The notes under the pieces: model-generated
The model's database searches: none
What the model was told of the DNA's origin: nothing
What the model saw: only the letters and a program-made list of their open reading frames with translations
Program-made: the position numbers and the translations under genes
Source: Ovis canadensis
Taxonomy: Eukaryota; Chordata; Mammalia; Artiodactyla; Bovidae
Direction of reading: 5' to 3'
Length of the DNA: 64,000 nucleotides
NCBI RefSeq assembly: GCF_042477335.2
Contig: NC_091253.1
Coordinates: forward strand, 93,510,501 to 93,574,500
Shown here: positions 43,746-56,551 of the stretch, one piece after another
Layout of the letters: each line of letters begins with the position of its first letter
Position numbering within the stretch: the first letter of the stretch is position 1

Positions 43746-44074
43746 ATTTCTTGGATATTGGAACACTCTGCTCTTTTTGTGTGCCTTTTTCTAAACATTT
43801 GTTCATCTCGATATTGTTGCTCTGATTTACCACCAAGTTTTTCTAGAACTTTATGAGTATAAAACATTTTTTCCCCCACAGTGTTTTTGTGAATGACTCA
43901 AGCCTGACCTTAGGATGAAAAATGCAAAGTAAAGGTTCTAAAACATTATTCTGTATTAACTCTTCATATGTTTACATTTATTTGTTGATCATTTTCTAAA
44001 GTGAAAGTTAGATTAAAAATGCTAAAAGTATTATTATAGCTACCACCTTCATTTATCAAGTTCTTACTGTATGC

Positions 44075-44290
44075 AGGCGATTTCCCTGGTGGCTCAAATG
44101 GTAAAATGTCTGCCTACAGTGTGGGAGACCTGGGTTCAATCCCTGGGTTGGGAAGATCTCCTGGAGAAGGAAATGGAAACCCACTCCAGTATTCTTGCCT
44201 GAAAAATCCCAAGGATGGAGGAGCCTGGTAAGCTACAGCCCATGGGGGTCACAAAGAGTTGGACACAACTGAGCAACTTCAATTCACTCA
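44075..44290 (+). repeat. Bov-tA SINE with target duplication
   Basis: Head 'tttccctggtggctcaaatg', B-box 'gggttcaatccctggg', tail 'gagttggacacaactgagca'. Flanks CTTACTGTATGC (44,063-44,074) and CTTACTGAATGC (44,291-44,302) match at 11 of 12 positions. Confidence 0.93.
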
Positions 44291-44324
44291 CTTACTGAAT
44301 GCCAGCCTCTATAAAAAATCCCTT

Positions 44325-44530
44325 CACAGTAAGTTTATTATACTAAAGCATCCTAACAACAGATGCAGAAGAAAGTATTATCCCCACTTTTACATCCAGG
44401 GAAACTGGGTCTCAGAGAGGGTAAGTAAGTTGCCCAAAGTCACACAGCTATAAGTTGCACAGCTAAGATTCAAACTCAGAGGGGTTAACTCCAGAGTCTA
44501 CTTTTCTACTGAGTCGCAGTGCCTTCCAGA
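44325..44530 (-). repeat. MIR SINE, antisense
   Basis: 'gggaaactgggtctcagaga' and 'cccaaagtcacacagctata' are the antisense MIR core, followed by 'actccagagtctac' from the tRNA-like part. Confidence 0.88.
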
Positions 44531-46429
44531 AAGGCAATTTCTGCAAGAATGACACACAAGGTCAGTAAATTATGAAAATAAGGGGGTAGAGAGGAGGCAA
44601 CAGTCAGACACTGCTTTGAGAGGGTAAGCAGTGTAATAATAGTCAAAGCAAAGTTAGAATGGGAGAGTCGGTATCTCTACGGGGAGAAGGCAAGCTTCTG
44701 ACATCCGGAAGGAGGATGTGGAAAGGTGGGAGGTCTGCCAAAGACACAGCGTGCCCAGGCCCCCAGTTTTCAAGTGACTGTTCTTGACAGGAAATGTTTC
44801 GGTGCTTACAACTCATCACATGACCCAGGAAAAGCTATGGATGGAGGAATCCTCCCCTCGCTCCTAAGTCTTTCTTTCCTTTTCTTTTTGTTCCCTTCTT
44901 CTTCCTTCTTATTTTTCACAAAGCAATGAACAAGAGGAGAAAGAAATTAAAGGAAAAAGAGGAAAGTATTTATTAAGTGGTAAAGAAATAAAGAGAAAGG
45001 TTAAGAAATAAAACATAACGGATCTGGTGTTGGTCATCAGATAGTTTTCTATGTAAACATCATTATCCTCAGATAAATGATTTCTTTCTTTTGGGAGCTT
45101 AAATTATATCTTCCACAAATTATCTTTCAAGAAAATCCATTTGGCTTGATTTTAACTCCAGTATTTAAAAGACCTGCAATCATCATTCTTTTTTCACAGT
45201 TTATGATTCTTTTGAGGTCCCCATTTTCTCAATATTTGACCAAATTATTAAAACAGAAATGGAAAAACATGGATTTCTTCCAAATAGTGTGAACATTGTT
45301 TTATAATTTTGTTAGCATGTAGAGGTGACAGAATGCTTAGTAATTTTGTCTGCAAACTCTGAGCATGGACATTCCATTTAAAAATGAATATCAAAATAAA
45401 ACCAAATGAATGTCATTTGTGAATGTTATTATATCACTTTCTTTTAAAATTATGACAATAAATCAGTTTTTTCTCTCTTCATGGTATTGAGTTAAAACTT
45501 TTTAGTAGCTGATCTTCTTCCCAGTATGAAGACAGATTTGAATTAAGAGTCTCTTTGAAATGAAAAAAAAATGGTAAGTTGTATTGATAAACTGTGTGAT
45601 AAATGGTTGTGTAGAAACCATTGACATTGTATGGTGGATCAGAATTTAAAATGACTTTATATTTATATATGTATATATATATGCATGTATACATAGTCAT
45701 TCTTGTAAATTAGTCTCAATCACATGGCTTTGCTTTTAGCCATATATCTATGTAAAACAGTACATTTTAAAATATTTAATTTTACAATGAGACAAAATTA
45801 AAAAAAATTGACTCAGAGGAAAATTGAACAACGGGGATGATGAACTTTCTCTGACTTGTCATAACTGAAAAAGTGATTTCAATAAAAAATAACTTTTTTT
45901 CCCCTGCAGAGCAGGAGTGTAATGTATGGAGATAACTTTGCAGTATCCAGACCTGTGATTTCAGGGTTCTGCCAGATGTTGTATGTGCGCCAAGAGACCT
46001 CACAGAATTGGGTAGGAAGCATGGACCTCGCTGCCTGAGTGACACACAAGGAGGACCATGGGCCAGTCAGGAAAGGCTGCTGCCCAAACCAGGGCCCCAA
46101 GAGCTGCTGGGGGAAGGGCTCAATTAGGTGCTTGCCTTGTTTTGTCCCCATCAAACAGGAGGCAAGGCTGGCTGGGGTGGGGAGAACCAGATCCAAGACT
46201 CGCTTCTGATCCCTTTCATTGTCCTCTTCCCCTAAAATGTAGGAGGAAAGAGCATGTAAAGAAACTTCAGATTGTGCAGAATTCCCTCCAATTTAAATTT
46301 TGGGCTGTAATGACCTGAGTGCAGTGGTGAAGCCTACCTATTGTACATGTTCTCCTCTTACGCCTTGTTACAAACAGACTGATGAATTCATTTAACCTCT
46401 CATTTCTTCCTTTCTTCATTTGCTTATCT
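44531..46429. other. Non-coding stretch, nothing certain
   Basis: Includes a pyrimidine-rich run (about 44,868-44,920) and a TA-rich run (45,650-45,695). No gene, RNA or clear repeat family recognised. Confidence 0.45.
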
Positions 46430-46510
46430 TTTTTTAAATTGAGGGGTAATTGCTTTATTGTATTGTGTTTGTTTCTACCAAATATCAGTATGAATCAGCC
46501 ATAGATTTCG
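46430..46510 (-). repeat. Bovine-type L1 3' UTR fragment, antisense
   Basis: 'aaattgaggggtaattgctt...atcagtatgaatcagccata' is a short piece of the same L1 3' UTR seen at 7,330. Confidence 0.75.
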
Positions 46511-46589
46511 TCCTGTCATTTAGCTACAACCATTAATTGTGTTATCGTTTTGCCGAAACCTAATGGTGAAATAAGGCAGGTGCATGGCC

Positions 46590-47330
46590 CACAAGGAACC
46601 TGTGAACAGGCATTAGCATCACTCCTCATGGAGCTCAGTCTAGTTGGGGTACAGTCAGTAAAATCAGTAAGTTGAATAAGTCACTTTGCAATGGCTGCTG
46701 TGAAAGAGATGAACAGGATACAGTGACAGAGAACAATGCTGGGGGAAAAAACTACTTGATAGGGTGGTCAGGTACAGGTTTTTTGAGAAGGGGGCATGGA
46801 GGCTCAAACTTAAGATGATAAAGGGCCAGCTCTGCAAAGACAGTGAGTTGCATGTGCAAAGGCCCTGAGATTTGTACTCCTTGTGGTAAGAAGGAGCTTG
46901 TGTTTTCAAGGCACAGAAGGGCAAGTGTTTTCTTTCTCAGCTGCAGCTTTTGTGAGTCAGAGAGAGAGGCACAAACTGGAGGATGGGTATTGCAGAGTTT
47001 TTCAAGGCAAAGCAAGGAGCTTCATTTTTCTTTGAAATAAAATGTGGAGTCCTTGAAAGGGCTTAGACAAGGAAGAAATATGAGCTAGCCTATGTTTTAA
47101 AAGGAATTCTGGGGCTTCCATGTGAAAAACAGATGGAAGTGGGCAGGTGAAGAAGCAAGGGAATCTGTAAGGGGCTTGTGCACTGGTCTGGGTGAAAGGA
47201 CAGTGCTGGTACCCGGTGGTAACAGAGGTGACGGATGGGATGGGGAAGATGGGTAGGTAGATTTGGCCGGGCTGAGGGTGAGAGATCTCTGCTTGTCCTC
47301 TGGAGTTCTGCAGCTCTGAGAACACAGCTT
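46590..47330. repeat. Ancient mammalian repeat, L2-like, long copy
   Basis: Shares its block order with other copies in the window: 'ctcatggagctcagtctagt', 'gggtggtcaggtacaggttt', 'gcaaaggccctgagatttg', 'tatgttttaaaaggaattct'. Several 60-105-codon minus-strand frames here are empty. Confidence 0.6.
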
Positions 47331-47585
47331 GAAAATCACTAATCTGTACAGTGTGAAGATGAATTTGACTGACATTTTCATGAACACAAAAATGATTTGA
47401 CTGAACCGACCAGATTCCCTAGTGGTTGAAGCTTTAGTTCTTCTAAGGCTAAGATTCTAGTTCGTTTTATTCAAAAGCTCCAAGATGGCTTTTGATGATG
47501 GAAGTGTATTTATTGAGGTGTATAAAAACTGTTTACCACACATGTTTTATTTAAAATGTTCTGTGGAGGAAATAATTTCTAAATC

Positions 47586-47631
47586 CTTGACTTTCAATCT
47601 TATGATTGAACTCTCATGATTGAAAGTCAAG
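47586..47631. repeat. Perfect 14-bp inverted repeat (hairpin)
   Basis: CTTGACTTTCAATC (47,586-47,599) pairs exactly with GATTGAAAGTCAAG (47,618-47,631) across an 18-nt loop. No recognised element surrounds it. Confidence 0.9.
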
Positions 47632-47639
47632 ATTGAGTG

Positions 47640-50254
47640 GGTAGCATAAACAAGGGACGAGGCCATCAGGAGGAAGAAACAGCAAAGATGAATGGAGTCA
47701 ATGATTTAAATGCATAAAAAAAAATCAACCTAAGACTGCTGTGCTCAATCTTAATTTTTTTTTTTTTAAATGATACCCCTTCTTTCAATGAGCAGTGTTT
47801 GGAAGGTTAAGACAACGGTTTTGTGATTTTGATGCCTCAGGCAGGTTGTGCTTCTGTACTTAATTTTGCTGCAGTAACACACGCCCTGATGGAGCTCTGG
47901 CTTGATTATTGTAATTCCCTTTTAGGAGGACTTCCAGCAGGGCTGTGCCGTCACTCGCAGCTCATGCAGTAGCAGCGGCGCATCTGCGGGCTGATTTGAG
48001 AACGGGCAATCATATTACCCTATCCTGTATAATTTGATCTGTGCGGGTCACCGAGGACGCTGGCAACGTTTCTTTGTTTCTCACTTGCTCTCCCTCTCTC
48101 TTTTTAAAGGATGAAAATCACATTCGTGTGTATCCACGCCTGTCTATTTTCGCCGTCGTCTATCTTTTCTTAGGCAGAACTGTGTGCCATTTTACGTACT
48201 CTCAAGTCACATGTCATTTTAGGTAGCCATGCTGCTTATGATATGAGTGACAAGGGAAAAAAAAAAACAACAGTGAGATAAGATTATGAGGTCCTGTTTG
48301 CATACGTTTTGTCTCTACTTAATCAAAGAGGCTTATGTCCCCTGGAAGGATGAAGAGCGATTCGATTTGATTCGATTCTGTTCCACCCTTCTACTCACAC
48401 CTTCTTGAACCTGGCAGCAGCCTGGAAGACAGAGGCAGCTGCTGCTCATGCTGCAGCTTTGTCTGTGGTTGGTAAGGTAGGTTTTGACGCATGTGGTCGG
48501 TAAATGTGAGAAAAGCTGTGGACACGGAGGTCAGGTCAGGAGCCATGACACTGTGGGCTTCGCTGGATTGCCAGGTACCCCTCTTTGTTGTCCAGTGAGC
48601 ATCCTAGTTTAAGGTTGTTCAGAATGGTAGGAAATTGGATTGGAACAAAGATCATCCGTGTGTGTGCATGGCTGTGGACTCCTACCCACAGGGGATGTAA
48701 GCCAAGGTACACAGGTAGGGGACACACATCCTGCCATCAAGACCAGGTGAGCACCAGGCCTTCCTTCCTTCCAAATAGAATGAATAATCAAAGCAGATGG
48801 ACACAAACAAAGACATTCTCTGATAGTTGGTGTAAAGATCAGATTAGTGATTATGTGGCTATCGTCAATGGAGCAAATTCCATGAGAAATCTGTTCATTT
48901 TAACACTGTTTTGCCTTTTAAGACATCAAGTACTACATCTGAAGGTTTATTGTGTACAAATACAGTGAAACAATATGTGTAAGAAATGAAAGCCTCCCTC
49001 CTTCAGAGTGAGGTCTAAGAAAAGTCAAAGAAGAAGGACTCTAACCAACAAGCATTTTAGTAGATGGATAGTCCTGCTGAGAACAGAGTGGTTTGTAGAA
49101 AGAAGTCAGATGACTATAGTCAGTGCTGGATGCAAATGGTTAAACCAGGACGTCTGCTTTCATGCAGCAGTGGAAGCCATTCTTGCTGTGAAATAGCATC
49201 CCTTCCGCTGAAATAAACTGCACAGTGTTAGTCTCAGGCTGGTGACTGGAGAACCTAATTCTTGTGACACTTCTCAACCGAGGAGTACTAAAGCTTTTGA
49301 GATAGTGCAGATGTTCAAGGTTGCCCTTGGCTTTGAAGACTTGCTGTGATATATCGCTGGGCTCTGTTAGGTCATAGAATTGGTTACCAGCTTTCAGGGG
49401 GATTTCAGTTTAAGTTTGAAATCTCCAAGTCAAGAGTAGGATGCTTTTCCTGCTAGTCATTATAAAATAAACAAGTCTTCAATTAAGCCATGTCCTTTGA
49501 CAGAACATATGGGACAGGGTGAAGTCAGTGAAGGCTTTGTTTCTTATGGATGAAGGACAGGTTAACACTAGGACACTACCTTACAGTATTTTTAAACAGG
49601 TGAAATTATCCTGTGACTTGCATTTGGAAGTAACAAATTATAAATATTTTGGGTGCATATACTGGAATCGGTTACTTCACAAATCTGACTGTGAACAAAG
49701 AGTTGTGCTCTAACCTGTGGCTTTGGCTGTGGACAAATTCAATGGGGGAAACTGACAGACACCGTCAGTGTCACTGACGTAGCTAAAGGAGACATTTTCT
49801 AAAGCCAACCTTGAGAACAGAAAGCAAAATGCAAGTGGTGGTGGGACTTGAGAAAAATGCTTTCTCTTGGGATCCGGGAAGGAAATGCCAGAGAAGACAG
49901 AACCCAAGCCTTGGAAAAATGGTCATTTTCAACATTGTTTGCTTAAAATGTTCTGTGCGTTATTATTATTTTTAACAAAAACTCCTCTGAGGACCCCTAA
50001 GGGGATCCCCAAAGGTAATTTATGTATATCACATTAAAAATTTGCCTATTAAGTTGTTTTTCAATTTGTGATATCCTAGGTGAATCAAGTCCACATGACC
50101 TTTCAAGTAATCAACATAACCTTAGAGAAATAGCTAGATTTATGGGGAGTTTTGATTTTGATATTTAATGAGTGAGGTTTTAAAAATGTGTACATGTGTA
50201 TTTTCTTTTAGGGAAATGGCCAAAAACCTTATTGAAAAATAGAGAGAGTACAAG
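47640..50254. other. Non-repeat stretch with retained CpGs
   Basis: No gene recognised. The part at about 47,930-48,250 keeps many CpG sites in otherwise ordinary DNA ('gccgtcactcgcagctc', 'gcagcggcgcatctgcgg', 'caccgaggacgctgg'), unlike neutrally decaying sequence. It could be a conserved or regulatory element. Long frames at 48,585-48,968 show no domain. Confidence 0.35.
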
Positions 50255-50365
50255 ATGGCTTATACCTTCTTGCGACTGTGGGCAAGTCACTATGCTTTTT
50301 TGGTCCTCAGTGATTTCATTTATAAAATGAGAAAACTGCTGTAGGTTCTTGGAAGTGTATAGATA
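50255..50365 (+). repeat. MIR SINE, worn
   Basis: 'gactgtgggcaagtcactat' and 'cattt' plus 'ataaaatgagaaaactgctg' follow the sense MIR core. Confidence 0.75.
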
Positions 50366-52619
50366 CTTATAAAATACATGATAATGCTTGCATGTAAATA
50401 CTCTTTTAATGCATATGGACTGTTGCTTATCTTTTGTGCTAACTACTATGAAGTGGGCTTAGCTGGAAAAGTGGAGGAGGAACATAAACAGGGATGAGGG
50501 GAGGCGCCGCGTGTGGATTGATGATGCCAGGACTCCATGGGCTGAGAGGTCACCCATGGCCTGAAAGATTAAAGCAAAGAAGGGAAGCAGGATCAGAGGG
50601 CAGTTCCCAATCTATTTAATCTCATCAGCCAGCAATATTTCAAAGACAGTGTTTGGAGATTGACCATTATATATTGTAAGGACATTAAAAAATCTAATAT
50701 GATGTGTTACCTTCATTTTATAAATAAAATGACATTCATATCTGTAAAATACAGGGAGCATATGAGGAAAAAACCCGTTTCTTTAACAAAACTTATCTTT
50801 TGGAAAATTTATCCTATGGGCCTTATTTTCCTCATTTTTCATTGGACTGGTAAGAAAGGGTCACGGGTCCTAGGAGTGGCATTTAGAAATCAGTGAGTCT
50901 TTCCAGAATTCATTCTATGATTTTTCTTTTTTTTTCTGGAAGAGAGCTAATAAATGAGTGCTCTCCTAGGCTCAAAGTCCCCAGAGCCTCTGTTTAGTTG
51001 TGCTCGTGATGGAGGGTTTGGAGGGCAGACCAACTCTTTGTCATCTTCTTAGGGGACCAGTGAGCTGCTGTGTGTGGGGGGAGGGCTTGCAGGAGTGTGA
51101 GTGCATTTGGAAACAGTGGGGAGCGCTGAGACGGAACCTTGGAAACCCTGCTGGGATGATCATCTTTAAGATCGAGTTTTACAATTAGCATGGTACGAAT
51201 AACATAAATAAACTGATGGTGATTTACCTTGCTTTTTTATTTCATTTCCTGGAGTTTTATGACTTGAATTTTGTGAAAATCTCCATTATCAGTCAGCGGG
51301 TAGTCCACCCATCTAAAATTATTTGTTGATTGTCTGAGAAATAATTATCCCCCAAGAAAGTCCAGCACCGGCAAACAGCCTTAATTATTACACAGTTCTT
51401 ATCTTTCCATAGCCTTTTGGCCATGTGTAGCCCTTTGGTGTTCTGATGGTGCTCTTAGCATTGCGATGGTGCTGTCTGCATCCGTCAGTCTACACTTGAT
51501 AGGAAAACCTGTTTTCAGGGTACCCGGTTTCCCTCTTTGTGTTGGGGGATGATAATAGTGAGACTGTCATCTCCTGGAGGCAGAGATAATAGCATCCATC
51601 CATCGACTGGTCGTGATTTCCTGATGTAACTGCCCTCGACATCCACGTATTTTTAGACCAGGAGCTTCCCACTACCTATAGCCCAAATTCCTTGAGGCGA
51701 AGCTGCAGTATATATACTGGCAAATAATCAGTGTTCCTTAAGAGGAAACTTAATGGAAAGCATTTTGGAGTATTTCTATTAGAGCGTGTAAGACCTCTAA
51801 GCTTTGGCAGCTTTCTGATCGGTCCTCTCATCAGCTAGGAGACCGAAGGCAGCATTGGCCCAGAAGCCACTGAAGTCAGAAAGGGTAATTAGAGGACGTG
51901 TCTCCCTTGTTTAGAGTCACTCAGGGGCCTTCAAAGAAATTCCTCTAGTGTTTAGAACAGGTTCGGAAAAGAGGAACCTGGTCTACTCGTCTCCTACTGA
52001 ATGTTGTATATAACTGAGCTTACTTTTTTATTTTTTTAAGTTCTGGTAATGAAGTAGCTTTGAAGATGAGCCTTTCTGTTTTGTGAAGACACAGCCCTCT
52101 AGATGGTATAGCAAAGAAAGGGGCCTGGGATAGGTTGAAGAGGTGGTAGCCTGGAGAGGGATGCGCGAATGGCTCTCATCTCGGCGGGACGTCTCGTCAT
52201 CCTCCTCTTCCCGGAAACACAGCGGTCCATCTTCACCGGAAACCGGAACTCTGCCCATGAAGCGTCTTCATTCCGCCATTCTCTAGGTCTCAATCAATGA
52301 AACCATTTAATTGCAGTCATCAGCAGCAAAAATTTTAGCCCATTAAAAAACTTTATCAATGGTCTTGACTTTTCAATCAGTTGCTAGGGGGAGGGTGTTT
52401 TTTCTCTAAATGGTTTTCTCCCTCCCCATCGTAATTACTTAATCCAGGGCCCCCACCTTCCTGCCTGGACTTGGACATGGTCCTCCCCTCTACTTCCTTG
52501 GACTCTGTCTCTTAGCCCTTCCGGTCTGTTCTCTGTGCCTGTTTGAGGACTTATCTTTTCTTTACCCCAACTCAGACCATCACCTCCACCCAGTGCATCC
52601 AGTCTCAGCTCTACTGCCT
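50366..52619. other. Non-coding stretch with a possible conserved element
   Basis: No gene seen. At about 52,270-52,400 an AT-rich, repeat-free block with TAATTG- and CAATCA-type motifs ('ccatttaattgcagtcatca', 'cttttcaatcagttgctag') resembles deeply conserved non-coding DNA in texture only. Confidence 0.3.
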
Positions 52620-52930
52620 GAATTTCTCCAGGATTCACCTGCTCCACATGCATTTATTGAGCACCAACAATGCACTAGGCATGTGCTAGGACCTGGGCGT
52701 AAGAAAAAGATATAAGTCTCACTGTTGAGGAACAGTGGTTCTCGTCGAGGAGAGAAAGTGGGGGGGAAGTTCCGGAGTCAGGGAAGGCTTTGCCAAGGAG
52801 GTGACCTTGGAACCTGGTCTTGAGGGAATGGAATTCATCACACAAAAGGGATTTCCAAGGAAGAGGAACTGCAAAGAAAGATGAAAGGGCACGGATTGGA
52901 TTTGCGAGGTGGCATGAATTCTGAAGTTAG
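52620..52930. repeat. Ancient mammalian repeat, L2-like
   Basis: 'catttattgagcaccaacaa', 'caccaacaatgcactaggca', 'gtcagggaaggctttgccaa' and 'gaggtgaccttggaacctgg' follow the same old repeat as 46,590. Confidence 0.65.
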
Positions 52931-53204
52931 CTCTGGATGGCCTGAGGGTGGGTGAGCCTGGAGGGGTAGGGCGGAGACAGGCACTGCAGCCAGGCCTCCT
53001 CGCGGTGGTCCTGCTCTCCCCAGCAGACAACCTCGGTTCCGACTGGGCCGTCTTATGCCCTTTTGGTCCTTTCCCCACCCAGGCCCTCACTCCCGTGCTC
53101 CCCCCATTCGGAACATGCCATTTCCCCAGATCTTCCTGTCTTCTAAGATGCAATTGTTGTGCCACTTGCTCTAAGGAGACATCCTAGACTTCTTTAACCC
53201 TCTT

Positions 53205-53745
53205 TACGTGCCGTTTGTTTCTAAACATTTTTGTGTGGTAAAATTACAGACTATAAAATTTACCATTTTAACCATTTTTCAGTGTACAGTGTGACATTAA
53301 GTACATTTGCGTTGTGTCTATCACCACCAGCCATCTCCAGAACTTTTTCATCTTCCCCAGAGACTCTATACCGCATCCCTCCAGCTTCTGGAAGCCACTG
53401 CTTTACTTTCTGTTTCTATAAATATTACTTCTCTCGATACCTCATGTAAGTGAGGTATATACAATATTTGCCCCTTTGTAAATGGCTTCTTTCACATAGC
53501 ATAAAGTCTTCAGCTTTCATCCATGTTGTAGCATGTGTCAGAATTTCCTTTTTTTTTCAGGCTGAGTAACACTCCATTATATGTATGTACCACCTTTGTT
53601 TATCTATTCACCTGTAGATGGACACCTGGGTTCCTTCTGTCTTTTGACTATCGTGAATAATGCTGCTATTAACATAGACGTATGGGTTTGAGTCCCTGTG
53701 TTTGGTCCTTTGGGGGTGTTTCTTTAAAAAAATTGTTTTAGACTA
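53205..53745 (-). repeat. Old L1 3' end, antisense
   Basis: 'ttaccattttaaccattttt', 'agtacatttgcgttgtgtct', 'gggttccttctgtcttttga' is the antisense L1M 3' UTR to ORF2 end. Confidence 0.87.
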
Positions 53746-53869
53746 TGTAACATAATTTGATATGAAATAGTTTCTTATTTATTACTGATATTATTTTATA
53801 ATACTTTGAATATCTACTAAATGGTATGATATAGGCACTTTATGTAGAGAAACAACCTGAGCCACTAAT

Positions 53870-54060
53870 ATCAGTTGAGCTCTTATGATCTACCAAGCAC
53901 TCTTCTGCATGTTTTACACTTAATAACACATTTAATCTTCAGAATAACATGAGAGGAACACTTGCAATCCCCATTTTGCTGACTGAGGAAATGGAGACGC
54001 TGAGTGGTTACATAATTTACCCAAGGGCATATAGCAAGTAAGAGGTATATGTTACTAACT
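53870..54060 (-). repeat. MIR SINE, antisense
   Basis: 'ctcttatgatctaccaagca', 'cattttgctgactgaggaaa', 'cataatttacccaagggcat' follow the antisense MIR. Confidence 0.8.
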
Positions 54061-54074
54061 TTCAGCTACTCAGA

Positions 54075-54195
54075 AAGGCAAATATTATCATCTTCACTTA
54101 CTCAGATGAGAAGATGATTGTTCTGAGAAATTAAGTGTCATACCTAATATACCACACAGTTAAAAAGCAGCAGAGTTCAAACATAACCCTGGTTT
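54075..54195 (-). repeat. Second MIR SINE, antisense
   Basis: 'cagatgagaagatgattgtt...accacacagttaaaaagcag' again gives the antisense MIR core, next to the previous copy. Confidence 0.65.
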
Positions 54196-54208
54196 ACTTG
54201 ACTCCTGG

Positions 54209-54346
54209 ATTCCCTGGTTGGGAAGATCTGGAGAAGGGAAAGGCTACCCATTCCAGTAGTCTGGCCTAGAGAATTATCTGGTCTGTATGGTCCATGGGGT
54301 TGCAAAGAGTCGGACATGACTGAACGACTTTCACTTTCACTTTCTT
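54209..54346 (+). repeat. Bov-tA SINE, 5'-truncated
   Basis: Begins inside the B-box region ('attccctggttgggaagatc'), tail 'catgactgaacgactttcac'. Confidence 0.88.
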
Positions 54347-55844
54347 TTACCTGACTCTAATTCTCATGCTCTGCAGTGTATTTTTATTTTACTTTAAAAC
54401 CAGATTGCACATTCTCGAGGGGAAAACATCCTAAGTATGACACATTTCCAAGTATATAATCAGTGATCACTAAATATTTGATTTCTCATTGTTAGGTTAA
54501 TGAGTGGATGAATGCATAGGATTTAAGGAAAGGACATCACACTTTTGAATGGAGATGAGGCATTTGAGGACAGGGGATTAGGAAGACATCATTTAAAACA
54601 ATACTTTCATGAAGACATTAGTGCTCAATAGCTGTTGTTTTCCCAAATCTGTAAGTAAGTCATAATACATAGAATGCAGTGTTTCAAATGCTGCATCCCA
54701 TGAAAAAAAGTCATTGATGATTCAGAGTTACACTGCTCTCATGAATTATTAATGTTTGCTAGTGGGATGAGAAGCCCCAAACTCCCACCAGGCTGCTGCT
54801 TCTGCTCCTGCCATGGAGGGGGGCCTTTTCTGTGAAGAGAGGAGACCTTGGGGGAAGCCAGGCTGGGAGGGGATGGCTGACGGAGAGTCAGCGTGAGGAT
54901 GGACGGCCCCAGTGGGAGGAGGGCACATGTGAATTGACAAGTAGGATCCATCCATTATATAAAAATAAACAATAAGCAACTTTTGAATCACGGTGCTGTA
55001 TTTCCTTCTGGGATTCATATGACTACACAAACCACTTGAGCTTCATTTTTATGGTTTATGAAGCTCAAGGGAATTATATGCTCATAATTTATAGCTGCTT
55101 GTTTCACGTAGTGTTTATGGCTCCGTATGCTATGTATGATGATATCGTGTGCATGCCTGTACATAGGCTTTAATTAATGACCTGGAGATTATCCTTGGCT
55201 TGACTTATTGATGTCTCTGTGTTGGAAAACATGTGCTCACATGCTGAAAAATAAGAGCAGCTCAGGGCCACGAGCAGTAGCCTTGAAATTTGGAGTGAAA
55301 TTTCACACCACTCTATGCTTATCCCAGCTGCAGATTCAGTGTTTGGAATTCTTCATAGGTTGTGCACCTTTCAAGCTCATCCTCTAAGCTTCTACAAGTG
55401 AATCAATTGAAAGTTGAATTAGGTTCTAAGTCTCTTTGAGTCTGTTCTTTTCTATATTTTTTGGAGAGTGCAATGGACATAAAAGTTGTCATTTCTTTCT
55501 TAGTTATTCTTTCTTTGAGAAGCAGAGAGTCTTCTTCATTCTGTGCAGTTGGGGGAGGGATGGTGTTCTGCTGTGGAATTTGCAGAGATGTCTTTAGGGC
55601 TCCATGTGTAAAGAGAAGAGGGAAGATGTGGGATGCAATTTTACTTTCTCCTTTAGAGTAGCTCTGCTAAAGCTATATTTTAGACTGTTGAAGTGACTTA
55701 ATTAAATCTAGTTCCATGATTTTCAAACTTTAAAAAACTTGGAGACCCCCCTCTTTAGAGAAAAACAAGTGTAGATATCAAAAGATAAAACAGATAAATG
55801 AGCAACTGCCTTTGTCCCTTTGGCCAGGTGACAGGCAGTGTGTA
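54347..55844. other. Non-coding stretch with a small hairpin
   Basis: No gene recognised. A perfect 12-bp inverted repeat CTTGAGCTTCAT / ATGAAGCTCAAG lies at 55,035-55,046 and 55,058-55,069 with an 11-nt loop. Confidence 0.5.
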
Positions 55845-56020
55845 CAGCGGTTCAAGTATGAACTGTGGCATTGGACAACTTGAGTTCAGGTCCCGACTAG
55901 TCCCACTTACTTAGGAGGACAAGTTATTTAATCTTTTTGTGTCTCGATTTCTCCATCTATAACATGGGGAAGATAATAAAACTTCTCTTATGGCACTGTT
56001 GATATAAGTTACATTTTTAT
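55845..56020 (+). repeat. MIR SINE
   Basis: 'acttgagttcaggtcccgac', 'aggacaagttatttaatctt', 'tccatctataacatggggaa' follow the sense MIR. Confidence 0.85.
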
Positions 56021-56030
56021 GCCATGCCTT

Positions 56031-56342
56031 GAAAGTGAAAGTCACTCAGTCATGTCTAACTCTTTGCAACCGTGTGGATTATACAGTCCATGGAATTCTT
56101 CAGGCCAAAATACTGGAGTGGGTAGCCTTTCCCTTTTCCAGGGGATCTTCCCAACTCAGGGATTGAACCCAGGTCTTCCTCATTGCAGGCAGATTCTTTA
56201 CCAGCTGAGCCATCAGGGAAACCCAAGAATACTGGAGTGGGTAGCTTATCTCTTCTCCAGTGGATCTTCCTGACCCAGGAATCGAACTTGGGTCTCCAGC
56301 ATTGCAGGTGGATTCTTTACCAACTGAGCTATGAGAGAAGAC
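56031..56342 (-). repeat. Bov-tA SINE, antisense, two units
   Basis: Tail complement 'gaaagtgaaagtcactcagt', then two tRNA-head complements ending 'gctgagccatcagggaa' (near 56,217) and 'actgagctatgagagaa' (near 56,338). Same two-unit layout as the copy at 871. Confidence 0.92.
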
Positions 56343-56551
56343 CCCAGGCCATGTCTTACAAGTGGTATTAATACTATCAGCTACTGTTATTGTTATGTAA
56401 ACTGCTCAAGCCTTGGTGCAACAGCCTGAAAACTTTGAGTTCTTCAAACATATATTGAACACCTGCCTTGTGCCAGGTCTAAGTACTGGAGGGAGAGTGG
56501 TGAACTAAGCAAAGTCTGCTTTACTGGCTCTTGTATTCAGGTGGTCTAGCC

